This document shows positions 50,051-59,293 of a stretch of DNA of 64,000 nucleotides, piece by piece. Both the position numbers and the translations under genes were made by a program. How positions within the stretch are numbered: position 1 is the stretch's first letter; the number at the start of each line of letters is the position of its first letter. The DNA is taken from the NCBI RefSeq assembly GCF_003397705.1, contig NZ_QJVB01000002.1, positions 186,001 to 250,000 on the forward strand, in the 5' to 3' direction. This stretch comes from Gardnerella swidsinskii (GTDB taxonomy: Bacteria > Actinomycetota > Actinomycetes > Actinomycetales > Bifidobacteriaceae). The notes beneath the pieces are model-generated. The model had not been told where the DNA came from, made no database searches, and was given only the letters and a program-made list of their open reading frames with translations.

Positions 50051-50189
50051 GAGGCTGGAAAAATTGTGTTCAGTGCTAAAAGAGGACTGAGAAGCTACAT
50101 TCTTTAAATATAGGCGAACACAATAAGCGTCTTTAGCAACCAGAGCGCACGAAGGACGGAACGCACGCAAACACAATTTTTCCAGCCTC
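50051..50189 (+). repeat. Structured dispersed repeat B, copy 2
   Basis: A 139-base element closed by a perfect 20-bp stem, GAGGCTGGAAAAATTGTGTT with its complement. The interior blocks CTAAAAGAGGACTGA, GTCTTTAGCAACCAGAGCG and GAAGGACGGAACG match copy 1 at 29566-29698, but the stem sequence does not. It lies in the 593-base gap between comEA and leuS, next to H2 with the same relative orientation and spacing as at the other locus. No coding frame is shared. Confidence 0.82.
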
Positions 50190-50245
50190 GTCAAAACCAA
50201 AAAACTAAATCAGTTACAAAACTCATAGACGAAACCCAAGAATAA

Positions 50246-50288
50246 CAAAAAATGCTGTAAAGCGCGAAAAATCGCGCAATACAGCATT
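50246..50288 (-). terminator. Terminator after leuS
   Basis: Minus-strand AATGCTGTATTGCGCGA pairs with CGCGCTTTACAGCATT and is followed by a T6 run, starting 15 bases past the leuS stop. Confidence 0.85.
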
Positions 50289-50302
50289 AATTAAGCCGAA
50301 TC

Positions 50303-53287
50303 TTACCTCTCGTCTGGTACAATAGACACAATCTTCGGAGCCTTCACAATCACCTTGCGCGGAGCCTTACCGCCCAAGCGATCAGCTACAGCTTCTAGCG
50401 CAAGCTTTTCAAGCTCAGAAGCGTCAATATTTGGGTCAACTTCAAGCTTTGCTCGAACCTTGCCCTTTATTTGCACAACGGCAGTAACAGTATCCTCACC
50501 AACGTAGCGAGAATCCGCAACAGGCCAATCTGCGTGAGCAATCGACTTTGTGTGTCCAAGCTTGCTCCACATTTCTTCGCAAATATGCGGCGCAATTGGA
50601 GCCAGCATAAGAACCAGCGGCTCAACAGCTGCTCTCGGCACGTGAGGAAGCGAAGTCAAGTGGTTGTTAAGCACAATCAGCTTAGCAATTGCAGTATTTG
50701 GACGCATTGCTTCCATTTCCACAGTCACTTCTGCAATTGTGTTGTTAAGAACCTTCAACGTCTTCTCGTCGAGTGCGTCGTCGGTTACCACACAAGCTCC
50801 GGTTTCTTCGTTCACAACGTTACGCCACAAGCGCTGCAAGAATCGCATGCCACCAACAACGTTACGCGTATTCCACGGGCGAGATTCAGAAAGCGGACCC
50901 ATGCTCATTTCGTACAAGCGGAACGTATCTGCACCGTAGTTCTCGTACATGTAGTCTGGAGTCACAATATTCTTTAAGCTCTTGCCCATTTTGCCGAACT
51001 CGCGGTTCACGCTCTCGCCATGCCATGTAAAGGTTGGCTCACCAGCGCTGTTTGAAGCACCTTCTTCAACCTCGTCAGCAGGAACGTACTGTCCGCGCTC
51101 ATCCGTATAAGCGTAAGCCTGAATCATGCCCTGGTTAAACAAGCGGTGGAATGGCTCAGCAGAATCCACGTAACCTAAATCGTAAAGCGCCTTATGCCAG
51201 AACCTTGAGTAAAGCAAGTGCAAAACTGCGTGCTCTACACCACCAACATAAAGGTCAACACCGCCAGAAACATGCTCTTTGCCTGGACGGTTCGTACCCA
51301 TCCAGTAGTCGTATTCATCACTGTCAACCATGTGCTCAGCGTCGTTTGGATCCAAGTAGCGCATGTAATACCAGCAAGAACCAGCCCAGTTTGGCATAGT
51401 GTTGGTGTCGCGATAGTAGGTTTTTACGCCGTCGCCAAGGTCGAGCTGAACTTTTACCCAATCTTCGTTTCGACTCAAAGGTGCTTCAGGCTCCGAATTT
51501 GCGTCGTTTGGAGCGTAAGTTTTTGGCTGATAATCAGGAACGTCCGGCAATGCAATTGGAAGCTCACTATCTGGCACTAAGTGAGCAACACCGTCCTCAT
51601 CGTAAACGATTGGGAATGGTTCACCCCAGTAGCGCTGACGAGAGAACAGCCAGTCGCGAAGTCGGTAAGAAACTCTACCTTTTCCTACGCCTGCAGCTTC
51701 AAGCCAAGTCGTCACCTTTTTAATAGCTTCGTCCACGCGCAAACCGTTAATAGACAAAGCATCGCCAAGCTTATGAGTATGTTCTACTGCTGAATTAATA
51801 ACAATTCCGTCGTGAGAAACAAACGGAGCTTTACCCTCGTAATCCTCCAACTTTTCTTCGGAATCAGGCAAAGGCTCAACAGTGTAAATTACTGGCAAAC
51901 CGAATGCTTTTGCGAAATCATAATCGCGCTGGTCGCCGCCAGGAACTGCCATAATTGCACCTGTGCCGTAGCCCATAAGCACGTAGTCAGCAGCAAACAG
52001 TGGAAGCTTTGCTCCAGTTACAGGATTAATTGCATAAAGACCCGTAAACAAGCCGGTTTTTGCTCCTGCGTCTTCCGTGCGATCTTTAGCAGTCTTCGCG
52101 CGAGCTTGAGCTTGATATTCTGCCAAGCCTTCTTTAAGACTTGCGTAACCGCCCTTCCAGCCTTCTGGAACGTCTGCACCCCAAGCTTCTGGAACATGCT
52201 CAAGAATTGGGTGATTCACAGAAACAACAGCAAAAGTTGTGCCAAAAAGCGTGTCTGGACGAGTAGTGTACACTTCCAAATCGCGCGTTTCGCCATCCGC
52301 ACATGGCACTTCAAAGTGCACAGATGCACCGTGAGATTCACCAATCCAGTTTCGCTGCATAAGCTTAACTTTTTCTGGCCAATCAATAGTGTTCAAATCT
52401 TCAACCAAGCGGTGTCCGTAAGCGGTAATTCGCATGGACCATTGGCGAAGGTTGCGCTGAAATACTGGGAAGTTTCCACGCTCAGATTTTCCTTCTGCAG
52501 TAACTTCCTCGTTTGCAAGCACAGTTCCCAATCCTGGGCACCAATTTACAGGAGACTTAGAAATGTAGGCAATACGGAAGTCGTTTAATACATCCGCCTG
52601 CTCTACCTTGTTAAGCTCTTCCCACTTTTTGCCTGCAAATCCTGGGATTTCGCGCTTTCCGCTCTTAAACTCATCAACAAGCTCAGCAATTGGTCGAGCA
52701 GAACCTTTTCCGCCGTCTTTGCGCACAAAATCAGTGTCATACCAAGCATCATAAAGCTTCGAGAAAATCCATTGCGTCCAACGCACATAATTTGTGTCAA
52801 TCGTTGCAAAAGACCTACGAGCGTCAAAGCTCAAGCCCATACGATGCAACTGTCTGCGCATATTAGCAATATTTGTCTCAGTGGTGATGCGCGGATGCTG
52901 ACCAGTTTGAACAGCATACTGTTCCGCCGGCAAACCAAAAGCGTCGTAACCCATTGCATGAAGAACATTCTCACCCTTCATGCGATGGTAGCGGCTTACA
53001 ACATCCGTTGCCAAATATCCAAGAGGATGTCCAACGTGTAAGCCTTTGCCGGAAGGATACGGGAACATGTCCATTGCAAAGAAAGAAGGACGACCGTCAG
53101 CAAGCTTGCCTTCACCATCCTTCAAATCGCCTTTAACATTAGCAGCCCAGAACGTGCCTTGTTCATCCCAGGTTTTTTGCCAGCGCTGCTCAATATCTTG
53201 TGCGAGCTGCGCGTTGTAACGAAAAGCTGGCTCAGCAATAGTAGCTTTGTTGTCAGCTGTTGCATACTGTTGATCGTTGTCGTTCAT
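50303..53287 (-). CDS. leuS: Leucyl-tRNA synthetase
   Basis: Charges tRNA-Leu. The 994-residue class I enzyme has the HIGH-type motif in PYPSGKGLHVGHPLGY near residue 80, the CP1 editing domain with TTRPDTLFGTTF, and the KMSKS-type sequence KMGKSLKN before the anticodon-binding domain. It is longer than E. coli LeuRS (860), with an acidic insertion before the KMSKS loop (DERGQYVPADEVEEGASNSA region) and a longer N-terminus, as in other actinobacteria. Confidence 0.97.
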   Translation of the reverse strand: MNDNDQQYATADNKATIAEPAFRYNAQLAQDIEQRWQKTWDEQGTFWAANVKGDLKDGEGKLADGRPSFFAMDMFPYPSGKGLHVGHPLGYLATDVVSRYHRMKGENVLHAMGYDAFGLPAEQYAVQTGQHPRITTETNIANMRRQLHRMGLSFDARRSFATIDTNYVRWTQWIFSKLYDAWYDTDFVRKDGGKGSARPIAELVDEFKSGKREIPGFAGKKWEELNKVEQADVLNDFRIAYISKSPVNWCPGLGTVLANEEVTAEGKSERGNFPVFQRNLRQWSMRITAYGHRLVEDLNTIDWPEKVKLMQRNWIGESHGASVHFEVPCADGETRDLEVYTTRPDTLFGTTFAVVSVNHPILEHVPEAWGADVPEGWKGGYASLKEGLAEYQAQARAKTAKDRTEDAGAKTGLFTGLYAINPVTGAKLPLFAADYVLMGYGTGAIMAVPGGDQRDYDFAKAFGLPVIYTVEPLPDSEEKLEDYEGKAPFVSHDGIVINSAVEHTHKLGDALSINGLRVDEAIKKVTTWLEAAGVGKGRVSYRLRDWLFSRQRYWGEPFPIVYDEDGVAHLVPDSELPIALPDVPDYQPKTYAPNDANSEPEAPLSRNEDWVKVQLDLGDGVKTYYRDTNTMPNWAGSCWYYMRYLDPNDAEHMVDSDEYDYWMGTNRPGKEHVSGGVDLYVGGVEHAVLHLLYSRFWHKALYDLGYVDSAEPFHRLFNQGMIQAYAYTDERGQYVPADEVEEGASNSAGEPTFTWHGESVNREFGKMGKSLKNIVTPDYMYENYGADTFRLYEMSMGPLSESRPWNTRNVVGGMRFLQRLWRNVVNEETGACVVTDDALDEKTLKVLNNTIAEVTVEMEAMRPNTAIAKLIVLNNHLTSLPHVPRAAVEPLVLMLAPIAPHICEEMWSKLGHTKSIAHADWPVADSRYVGEDTVTAVVQIKGKVRAKLEVDPNIDASELEKLALEAVADRLGGKAPRKVIVKAPKIVSIVPDER

Positions 53288-53295
53288 ACCCTAGG

Positions 53296-53325
53296 ACTAT
53301 AGCGTCTAATATCGTCATTACGCAA
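53296..53325 (-). promoter_or_regulatory. Promoter of leuS
   Basis: TTGCGT (53320-53325) and TATAGT (53296-53301) on the minus strand are 18 bases apart, with the ATG at 53287 just downstream. The leader would be only a few bases long, leaving no room for a T-box. The 240-base gap to the divergent gene at 53528 holds nothing else I recognise. Confidence 0.45.
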
Positions 53326-53527
53326 CACTTTTTACAAGTTTTGTTGATATTTTATTAAGAAAATATGTGGTTTTAACGTAAGTTTTCCTAATATGCGCAC
53401 AAGATTAAGATTTTATGATTATTTCGCAAAATAAATCATTACAATAGTAAATAAACTTTTTGAGCAAATAAAGATTAGAAAATTAGGTAAAATTCAATAA
53501 AACTATAAATATTAAAGAGGTTGTGAA

Positions 53528-53968
53528 TTGAAAGTACAAAAAAATACGTTACTTCTTATTGCTTGCTTAGTTTGGGGAGCTGCTGGTTTTAATATTCTTA
53601 AGATTGGCTTATTGGCATACCCAAATTATTTGCAGCCACTAAATTACGCTTTATCGTTATTAGTTTTTGCAATATTCCAATTCCTTATTTTTGGAAAACT
53701 CGTTAAAAAACATACTCAAAGAATTAACGGCTATGTGGAAGAAAAGCAGTTTTTCCTTAAATTCTTTGACGTTAAATCTTTTATAATCATGGCTTTTATG
53801 ATGACTTTTGGAATTGTTCTTCGTGCAACAAATATCGCTCCAGAACGCTTTATTGCCGTGTTTTATACGGGATTAGGCTCCGCATTAGCCTTAGCAGGAT
53901 TGCTTTTTGGATATCAATTTGTTAAAACTGTATGTCCGCATTACAAAAACACTCATACTATGCAATAG
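53528..53968 (+). CDS. Predicted four-helix membrane protein, unknown function
   Basis: A 146-residue hydrophobic protein with four predicted membrane segments (about residues 7-24, 35-57, 80-100, 110-135). I do not recognise the family. It starts with TTG, preceded by AGAGG. The next gene (DUF2871-like) starts 74 bases downstream on the same strand, so the two could form an operon. Confidence 0.7.
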   Translation: MKVQKNTLLLIACLVWGAAGFNILKIGLLAYPNYLQPLNYALSLLVFAIFQFLIFGKLVKKHTQRINGYVEEKQFFLKFFDVKSFIIMAFMMTFGIVLRATNIAPERFIAVFYTGLGSALALAGLLFGYQFVKTVCPHYKNTHTMQ

Positions 53969-54042
53969 TGCTTACAAACACTTGTAACACCAGCAACATT
54001 ACTAAGGAATATTTGACTATCACTCTACGTAAGGAAGTTACT

Positions 54043-54486
54043 ATGAATCATGTTATGAAACGTTATATTAATACGTCTTTGTTGTATGCTGTCCTCGCCA
54101 TGATTGGCGGCGTCTTTTATCGCGAATTTACAAAATTTAATGCTTTCCATGCAAAAAGTATGCTTGCTGTAGTTCACACACACTACTTTATGCTTGGCAT
54201 GGTTGTTTTTCTGTTACTTATATTAGTTGAGAAAAACTTCAGTTTTAGTAACGAAAAAACTACACGAATCTTAGTAACTTATCATATTGGACTCAACCTC
54301 ACAGCACTAATGATGGTTACTCGTGGAATTGCACAAGTACTACGTCTACATCTCAGTCCATCTATAGATTTTGCCATAACTGGTTTAGCAGGAATCGGAC
54401 ACATCCTACTTGGCGTAAGTATTGTACTAATCTTATTGCAAATTAAACGCAGCATCGCTCATTGTGCTAATGCTTCAGTAAAATAG
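54043..54486 (+). CDS. DUF2871-type membrane protein
   Basis: A 147-residue membrane protein with four helices. The segment LYAVLAMIGGVFYREFTKFN and the His-containing VHTHYFMLGM are characteristic of the DUF2871 family, function unknown. The frame is open from 53932, but ATG at 54043 has AAGGAAG upstream and lies beyond the end of the preceding gene. Confidence 0.82.
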   Translation: MNHVMKRYINTSLLYAVLAMIGGVFYREFTKFNAFHAKSMLAVVHTHYFMLGMVVFLLLILVEKNFSFSNEKTTRILVTYHIGLNLTALMMVTRGIAQVLRLHLSPSIDFAITGLAGIGHILLGVSIVLILLQIKRSIAHCANASVK

Positions 54487-54568
54487 TGAGTTTGGGAATA
54501 AATCAATAAATATTTTATTAAGTGTGTAGCGCATGTTTCGTATGCGCTACTACGTTAAGAAGGCTTCT

Positions 54569-55384
54569 ATGAACAACGCTGTATATAAGAAAAGTAGATT
54601 ATACGCTCCTGAGCGTTTCTTTGAATGCGAAGGTAAAGGCTTAAAATGGCTTTCTGAAGCTCACAAATATGGCGGTCCTAGAGTGGCTGAAGTATTTGAT
54701 TGGGGAAACAGTTACCTTAATATTGAGCGCATTGACACTCACTCAGCAACACCAATGGCTGCATTTGAGTTTGGTGCATCGCTCGCTCATATGCATGATT
54801 ACGGTGCAAAATATTTTGGGGAGCCACCAGCAAATTACGATGGCACATGCTATTTTGGACCTTTAAGTGATCCAGTTGAAATGCCAACTGGCACTTGGAG
54901 TAACGTTATTGACTACCTTGCGGACGGACGATTGCGTCCTATGGTTGAGCTTGGTATTGCTCGCGGAGAGCTTACTCAAAGCGATTTAGATCTTACAAAC
55001 GAAGTTATTGATGCGCTGCCTGATTTATTAGGAAAAGCTGCAGAAGATAAGCCTGCTCGAGTTCACGGAGACTTGTGGAGTGGAAACGTGTTATGGACTA
55101 AAAGTTCAGACGGCGAACACACTGAAGCTGTTCTTATCGACCCTGCAGCACATGGTGGACACCGCGAAGAAGATTTAGCTATGCTTCATCTGTTTGGAAT
55201 CAGCTATTTTAAGCAGATTTTAGACGGCTATCAGTCTGTTCATCCACTTAAAGCAGGTTTTGAGCAGCGCATGATTATTTGGCAGCTCTACCCTATTGCA
55301 GGACATTGCGTGTTCTTTGGTGGAGGTTACGTGAGCGAATACCGTAATATGTGCGAAAGTCTTATAAAAAGTTCTATAAGATAA
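54569..55384 (+). CDS. Fructosamine/ketosamine-3-kinase family protein
   Basis: Kinase-like protein of 271 residues resembling the fructosamine kinase family, which phosphorylates sugar-modified lysines or related amines for protein deglycation. The catalytic loop is HGDLWSGNVLW, and LIDPAAHGGHREEDLAML holds the metal-binding Asp. The N-terminal lobe is short. ATG at 54569 follows GAAGG; an earlier ATG at 54533 has no site. The real substrate is unknown. Confidence 0.82.
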   Translation: MNNAVYKKSRLYAPERFFECEGKGLKWLSEAHKYGGPRVAEVFDWGNSYLNIERIDTHSATPMAAFEFGASLAHMHDYGAKYFGEPPANYDGTCYFGPLSDPVEMPTGTWSNVIDYLADGRLRPMVELGIARGELTQSDLDLTNEVIDALPDLLGKAAEDKPARVHGDLWSGNVLWTKSSDGEHTEAVLIDPAAHGGHREEDLAMLHLFGISYFKQILDGYQSVHPLKAGFEQRMIIWQLYPIAGHCVFFGGGYVSEYRNMCESLIKSSIR

Positions 55385-55507
55385 TTTTGCTCACTAAAAT
55401 AGCAATGTAAGTATTTAGCACATGGCTATATACAATGTTAGAAGATAGTTACAAGTAGATCACATATAGACAGCAACAGATAGACCACGAAACGAGAGGT
55501 CACTACT

Positions 55508-57217
55508 ATGATTCGTTTGTGCAACAGAACTATGCATCGTTCTTTAGTTATGCTGACAGCATTAGTTACGATGCTTTTTGTTGTTAGCTCGTGCGCAAGT
55601 TCAACAAAAACTTCTTTAAAATCTGAAAATAAAGAACAAGCGAATCACGGTAACGTTATTGTTTTTACTCCATCAGACGGATTAGCAATAACACGCAATA
55701 AGCCTCTAAGCACGTGGGACATATTGGTTCCAGAATTAATAAAATCGTTAAAAGATAAGGGATTTGACGATAATTCTATTACTACTAAAACTTCTTCTAG
55801 CCTTTCAGAACAAAGCCGCGATGTGCAAGATTATGTAGTAAATTTGCTAAGCTCATTGAACAATGCAAAACAGAATAATTCAGGAAAGCACAATTCTGTT
55901 TCTGAAAATTCAAAAATCAAAAAACAATTAAGTAAAACGACAATTGTTATAGCTCCATGGACTAGCAAAAACGGCAATAATAACTATGGAGATTATGCAA
56001 CGTTGCCTGCGTCTAATTCTGAAAATAGACAAAAATCAAATACTCAGGACTTAAATTTACAAAACGACGATAACTCTCAATCATCTAAAGATGAGCTTAA
56101 TGCAGAAAAACGATTGGCATCCTCACTTCGCCTAGCAAAAAAGGCGGGAATCCACGTTGTTATGCTCTCACGGAATGTTAGCGGTTTCAAACCTGATGTG
56201 ATGTTCCATTTATCTGACGCAAGAACCATTGGCGAAATTCAAGCAACAACTCTGATACAAAAAATCGCTCTAGATCGTGCAACTAAAGAAAATCCACGCT
56301 ATATTGAAGTTCTTTTGCCATGTCACAATCAAAAAAATATTAATGCAAACAATAATAATCAACAAAATAACAGCGACGAAGCAAGCGAAGATGATGATTC
56401 TAACAACAATACGCATGCAAATAGCGAAACAGCATTCCATGATGATTTTGCTGAAGAAGCATTCGCTGGCATTTGGAAAGTTTTGAGACCATATTTTGCT
56501 TCTGGAACATTAATAAGCACTTCTGGAAGATTGAATGTGAATAGTAGCGAAAAAGACTGGACCAATGTTGCTTTCGACGCAGATGTAGCTGACTCTGTGA
56601 AAAATGAGTTAACAAAACGAATTACGAAAAGTACAAGTCTTTTTTCACACTCAAGGCATCGCGTTGATGGAATTATTGCGCTCGATGATCAAATTGCTTT
56701 ACAAGCCGTACAAGCACTAAACAATCTCGGTTATGAAGGAAGCGCAGCAGATATAAACCCATCTTTCAATTTGCCGGACGTTATCGGAAACTTCATAGGG
56801 AAACGAGATCTTAATAAAAGACCAGTTCCTGCTCCAAAAGATTCTGCAAAGAAATCCGAAAAAGAATTACGACAACAGCAGAAAAAAGATGAGGAAGAAG
56901 AATCAGAAGCAAAGAAATGGCCAGTAATAACTGGTTATGGCGCGTACAAAAATATTATGCCAAACATTGTGAGCGGAAAGCAATGGATGACAACTATAGA
57001 AAATCATAAGCAGATTGTTCAAGATCTTACTGCTACTTGTTATTCTTTGAACAGAAACGGTAAACTTGACAAAAAAATCGCTACAGTGCAAACAAAAATT
57101 GAACACGGGGAAACTGTCCCTACTGTTAACGAGCGACTAGTGGCAGTAAGCGCAACAAATCTAAAGTCACGTTTAATTGACCCAGGTTACGTATCATTAG
57201 CAGACGCAGGCTTGTAA
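55508..57217 (+). CDS. Lipoprotein with a periplasmic-binding-protein-like fold
   Basis: A 569-residue secreted lipoprotein: an N-terminal signal peptide ends at the lipobox VSSC. The remainder has features of type 1 sugar-binding proteins, including VVMLSRNVSGFKPDVMFHLSD and VDGIIALDDQIALQAVQALNNLGYEG. Several Asn/Ser/Asp-rich insertions (about residues 115-140, 165-200, 275-305) interrupt the fold. No permease or ATPase gene is adjacent, so its partner transporter, if any, is elsewhere. Confidence 0.72.
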   Translation: MIRLCNRTMHRSLVMLTALVTMLFVVSSCASSTKTSLKSENKEQANHGNVIVFTPSDGLAITRNKPLSTWDILVPELIKSLKDKGFDDNSITTKTSSSLSEQSRDVQDYVVNLLSSLNNAKQNNSGKHNSVSENSKIKKQLSKTTIVIAPWTSKNGNNNYGDYATLPASNSENRQKSNTQDLNLQNDDNSQSSKDELNAEKRLASSLRLAKKAGIHVVMLSRNVSGFKPDVMFHLSDARTIGEIQATTLIQKIALDRATKENPRYIEVLLPCHNQKNINANNNNQQNNSDEASEDDDSNNNTHANSETAFHDDFAEEAFAGIWKVLRPYFASGTLISTSGRLNVNSSEKDWTNVAFDADVADSVKNELTKRITKSTSLFSHSRHRVDGIIALDDQIALQAVQALNNLGYEGSAADINPSFNLPDVIGNFIGKRDLNKRPVPAPKDSAKKSEKELRQQQKKDEEEESEAKKWPVITGYGAYKNIMPNIVSGKQWMTTIENHKQIVQDLTATCYSLNRNGKLDKKIATVQTKIEHGETVPTVNERLVAVSATNLKSRLIDPGYVSLADAGL

Positions 57218-57226
57218 ATACAATTT

Positions 57227-57323
57227 TTGAACGCAAGTTATGGAACGCAAGTTGTGAAATATAAGTTGTGGAACGCAATCTGCAGCTTGAATATAGCTTC
57301 AAGCTATAGTCAAGCTATATTCC
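57227..57323. repeat. 14-bp direct repeats and a compound hairpin between convergent genes
   Basis: Four 14-base units of the type TGGAACGCAAGTTG occupy 57227-57282. They are followed by a stem-loop stretch (57285-57323) built from three AAGCTAT/ATAGCTT half-sites that can pair in alternative ways. No T run follows, so it is not a standard terminator. The genes on both sides converge here. Confidence 0.6.
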
Positions 57324-57339
57324 ACGAATTTACACACAG

Positions 57340-59151
57340 CTAACGTTTGCGTGGAGCATAAATAACGTGTTCGATAAGGTCGTTATAACGCTCTACAACA
57401 ACTTGACGACGCGCCTTTAAACTTGGCGTAATCAAACCGTTTGCTTGAGTAAACTCATCTGGAACTATTTCGAACTTGCGAATAGACTCAGCTCTAGAAA
57501 CTAGCTCATTTGCTTTGCTAACAGCACGTTCAACTTCTGCTCGCACAATACCGTTATGTGAAGCTTCTTTTAAAGACCGTACGGGGCATGCACCACGCGA
57601 AGAAAGCCAAGTATTTACTTCTGATAAATCGAGCGCAATAATTGCTGAAACAAACGGCTTCCTGTCTCCGATAACAACAGCTTGAGAAATAATAGGTGAA
57701 GACATTAATGAAGCTTCTAACGCATTTGGAGATAAGTTCTTACCGCCAGCAGTAATAATAAGATCTTTCTTTCTGCCTGTAATACGCACAAAACCGTCAT
57801 CGTCTAAAGATCCAAAATCTCCAGTATGCAACCAGCCATTTACAATCTGCTGTTTGGTAAGCTCAGGATTATTATGGTAGCCTTTGCACACTGCAGGACT
57901 TTTAATACACAATTCACCATCATCAGCAATAGCAACAGATACACCCTTTACAGGCAAACCAACGGTACCAATGCGATAACCTGTCGTAGGATTCACCATA
58001 GAAGGAGCACAAGTTTCTGTCATTCCATAGCCTTCTAGAAGAGGCAAACCAATGCCATTAAAGAAGTGTGCAATCGACAAATCTAAAGGAGCACCGCCCG
58101 AAATAGCGTATGAAACAGAGTCTCCAAATACGTGTAGTAGTGGAGCATACACTAATTTTTTACATATTGAATGGCTAAGAGCGAGCATTGGAGGAACCAT
58201 TGAACTAGACTGCTGAGCGCGAGACCATTCGCGAGCAACCTTAGATGCATAAGCAAAAATAAAACCTTTTACTCCTCTGCCTGCTTTTTGAGAAGCAGCA
58301 TTGTAAATCTTCTCAAAAATGCGTGGAACCCCAAGAATAAATGTTGGTTTAAAAGTTTGAAAATCAGACAATACAGTTTTCAAATTACTCGTCAAACCAA
58401 GAGTTATATTTCCAGCAAAGCAGAACAATTGCATAAACCTAGCAAAAACGTGCGCAAGAGGCAAGAACAGCAAAAGACGCGGGCTGCCTTTTAACGCAAT
58501 GTCTGGCATAGAAATAACACCTGATTTAGCAATAAAGACAAAATTGCTATGAGTAAGTTCAATTCCTTTTGGCTCACCAGTTGAACCTGAAGTGTACACA
58601 ATTGTTGCTATGTCACTTCCATTAACAGCGTGCACTCGCTCATAAAATTCAGCATCAGTTACTGCTTTACCGTATTCAATGCACGCGTCGATAGCACCAC
58701 GATTCATCACATATACGTCGTGAAGAGTAGGACATTCTTCCTGAACAGCCTCTACTTTTGGCAACATTTCAGGAGACTCCACAAATATTGAACATACTTG
58801 AGAATCTTGAACAATATGTTGTATTTGCAACGAAGAGCTTGTTTCATAAATTGGCACTGTCAATGCGCCTATAGACATAATAGCCATATCAAGAATTGTC
58901 CATTGCCATGAAGTGTGAGCAATAATTGACACAGCGTCACCAGGCATTACCCCTCTAGCAATAAAGCCTTTAGCGACAGCTATTACTGTATCTCTAAATT
59001 CTTGAGCAGTATATGACTTCCAAACGCCGTCAGCTCCAACGTATTCAACCAAAGAACCATTAGGATTGCGCTCTGCTCGCTCTTCTAGCAGTGAGAAAAC
59101 ATTAACATCTGTATCAATAGACTCATCAAGTGGACGAGAATATTCTTGCAT
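57340..59151 (-). CDS. Long-chain acyl-CoA synthetase (AMP-binding)
   Basis: Activates fatty acids to acyl-CoA through an acyl-AMP. The 603-residue product has the AMP-binding signature IVYTSGSTGEPKGIELTH, the GYGMTETCA motif, the WLHTGDFGSLDDDGFVRITGRKKD region and a C-terminal Lys-containing segment. It resembles FadD15-type enzymes of actinobacteria. ATG follows GAGGAG. Whether it feeds phospholipid synthesis from exogenous fatty acids is not shown by the sequence. Confidence 0.9.
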   Translation of the reverse strand: MQEYSRPLDESIDTDVNVFSLLEERAERNPNGSLVEYVGADGVWKSYTAQEFRDTVIAVAKGFIARGVMPGDAVSIIAHTSWQWTILDMAIMSIGALTVPIYETSSSLQIQHIVQDSQVCSIFVESPEMLPKVEAVQEECPTLHDVYVMNRGAIDACIEYGKAVTDAEFYERVHAVNGSDIATIVYTSGSTGEPKGIELTHSNFVFIAKSGVISMPDIALKGSPRLLLFLPLAHVFARFMQLFCFAGNITLGLTSNLKTVLSDFQTFKPTFILGVPRIFEKIYNAASQKAGRGVKGFIFAYASKVAREWSRAQQSSSMVPPMLALSHSICKKLVYAPLLHVFGDSVSYAISGGAPLDLSIAHFFNGIGLPLLEGYGMTETCAPSMVNPTTGYRIGTVGLPVKGVSVAIADDGELCIKSPAVCKGYHNNPELTKQQIVNGWLHTGDFGSLDDDGFVRITGRKKDLIITAGGKNLSPNALEASLMSSPIISQAVVIGDRKPFVSAIIALDLSEVNTWLSSRGACPVRSLKEASHNGIVRAEVERAVSKANELVSRAESIRKFEIVPDEFTQANGLITPSLKARRQVVVERYNDLIEHVIYAPRKR

Positions 59152-59293
59152 ATTAGCTCCTCTATCTGCTGAATTGACGTATATCTTTACTATACGCGAT
59201 TTGCAAGCCTTCGCATATGCGAATATCTACAAGATTGTAATAAATTTTGTTCATTTATCTACAAATATCTACGATATAAATATAGTATTTTGC

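Noticed and set aside
50051..50189. Retron ncRNA (long inverted ends)
   Set aside because: No reverse transcriptase or effector gene is nearby, and the other copy has no such neighbour either.
53288..53527. T-box leader for leuS
   Set aside because: The likely promoter leaves only a few bases of leader, and no T-box sequence is visible.
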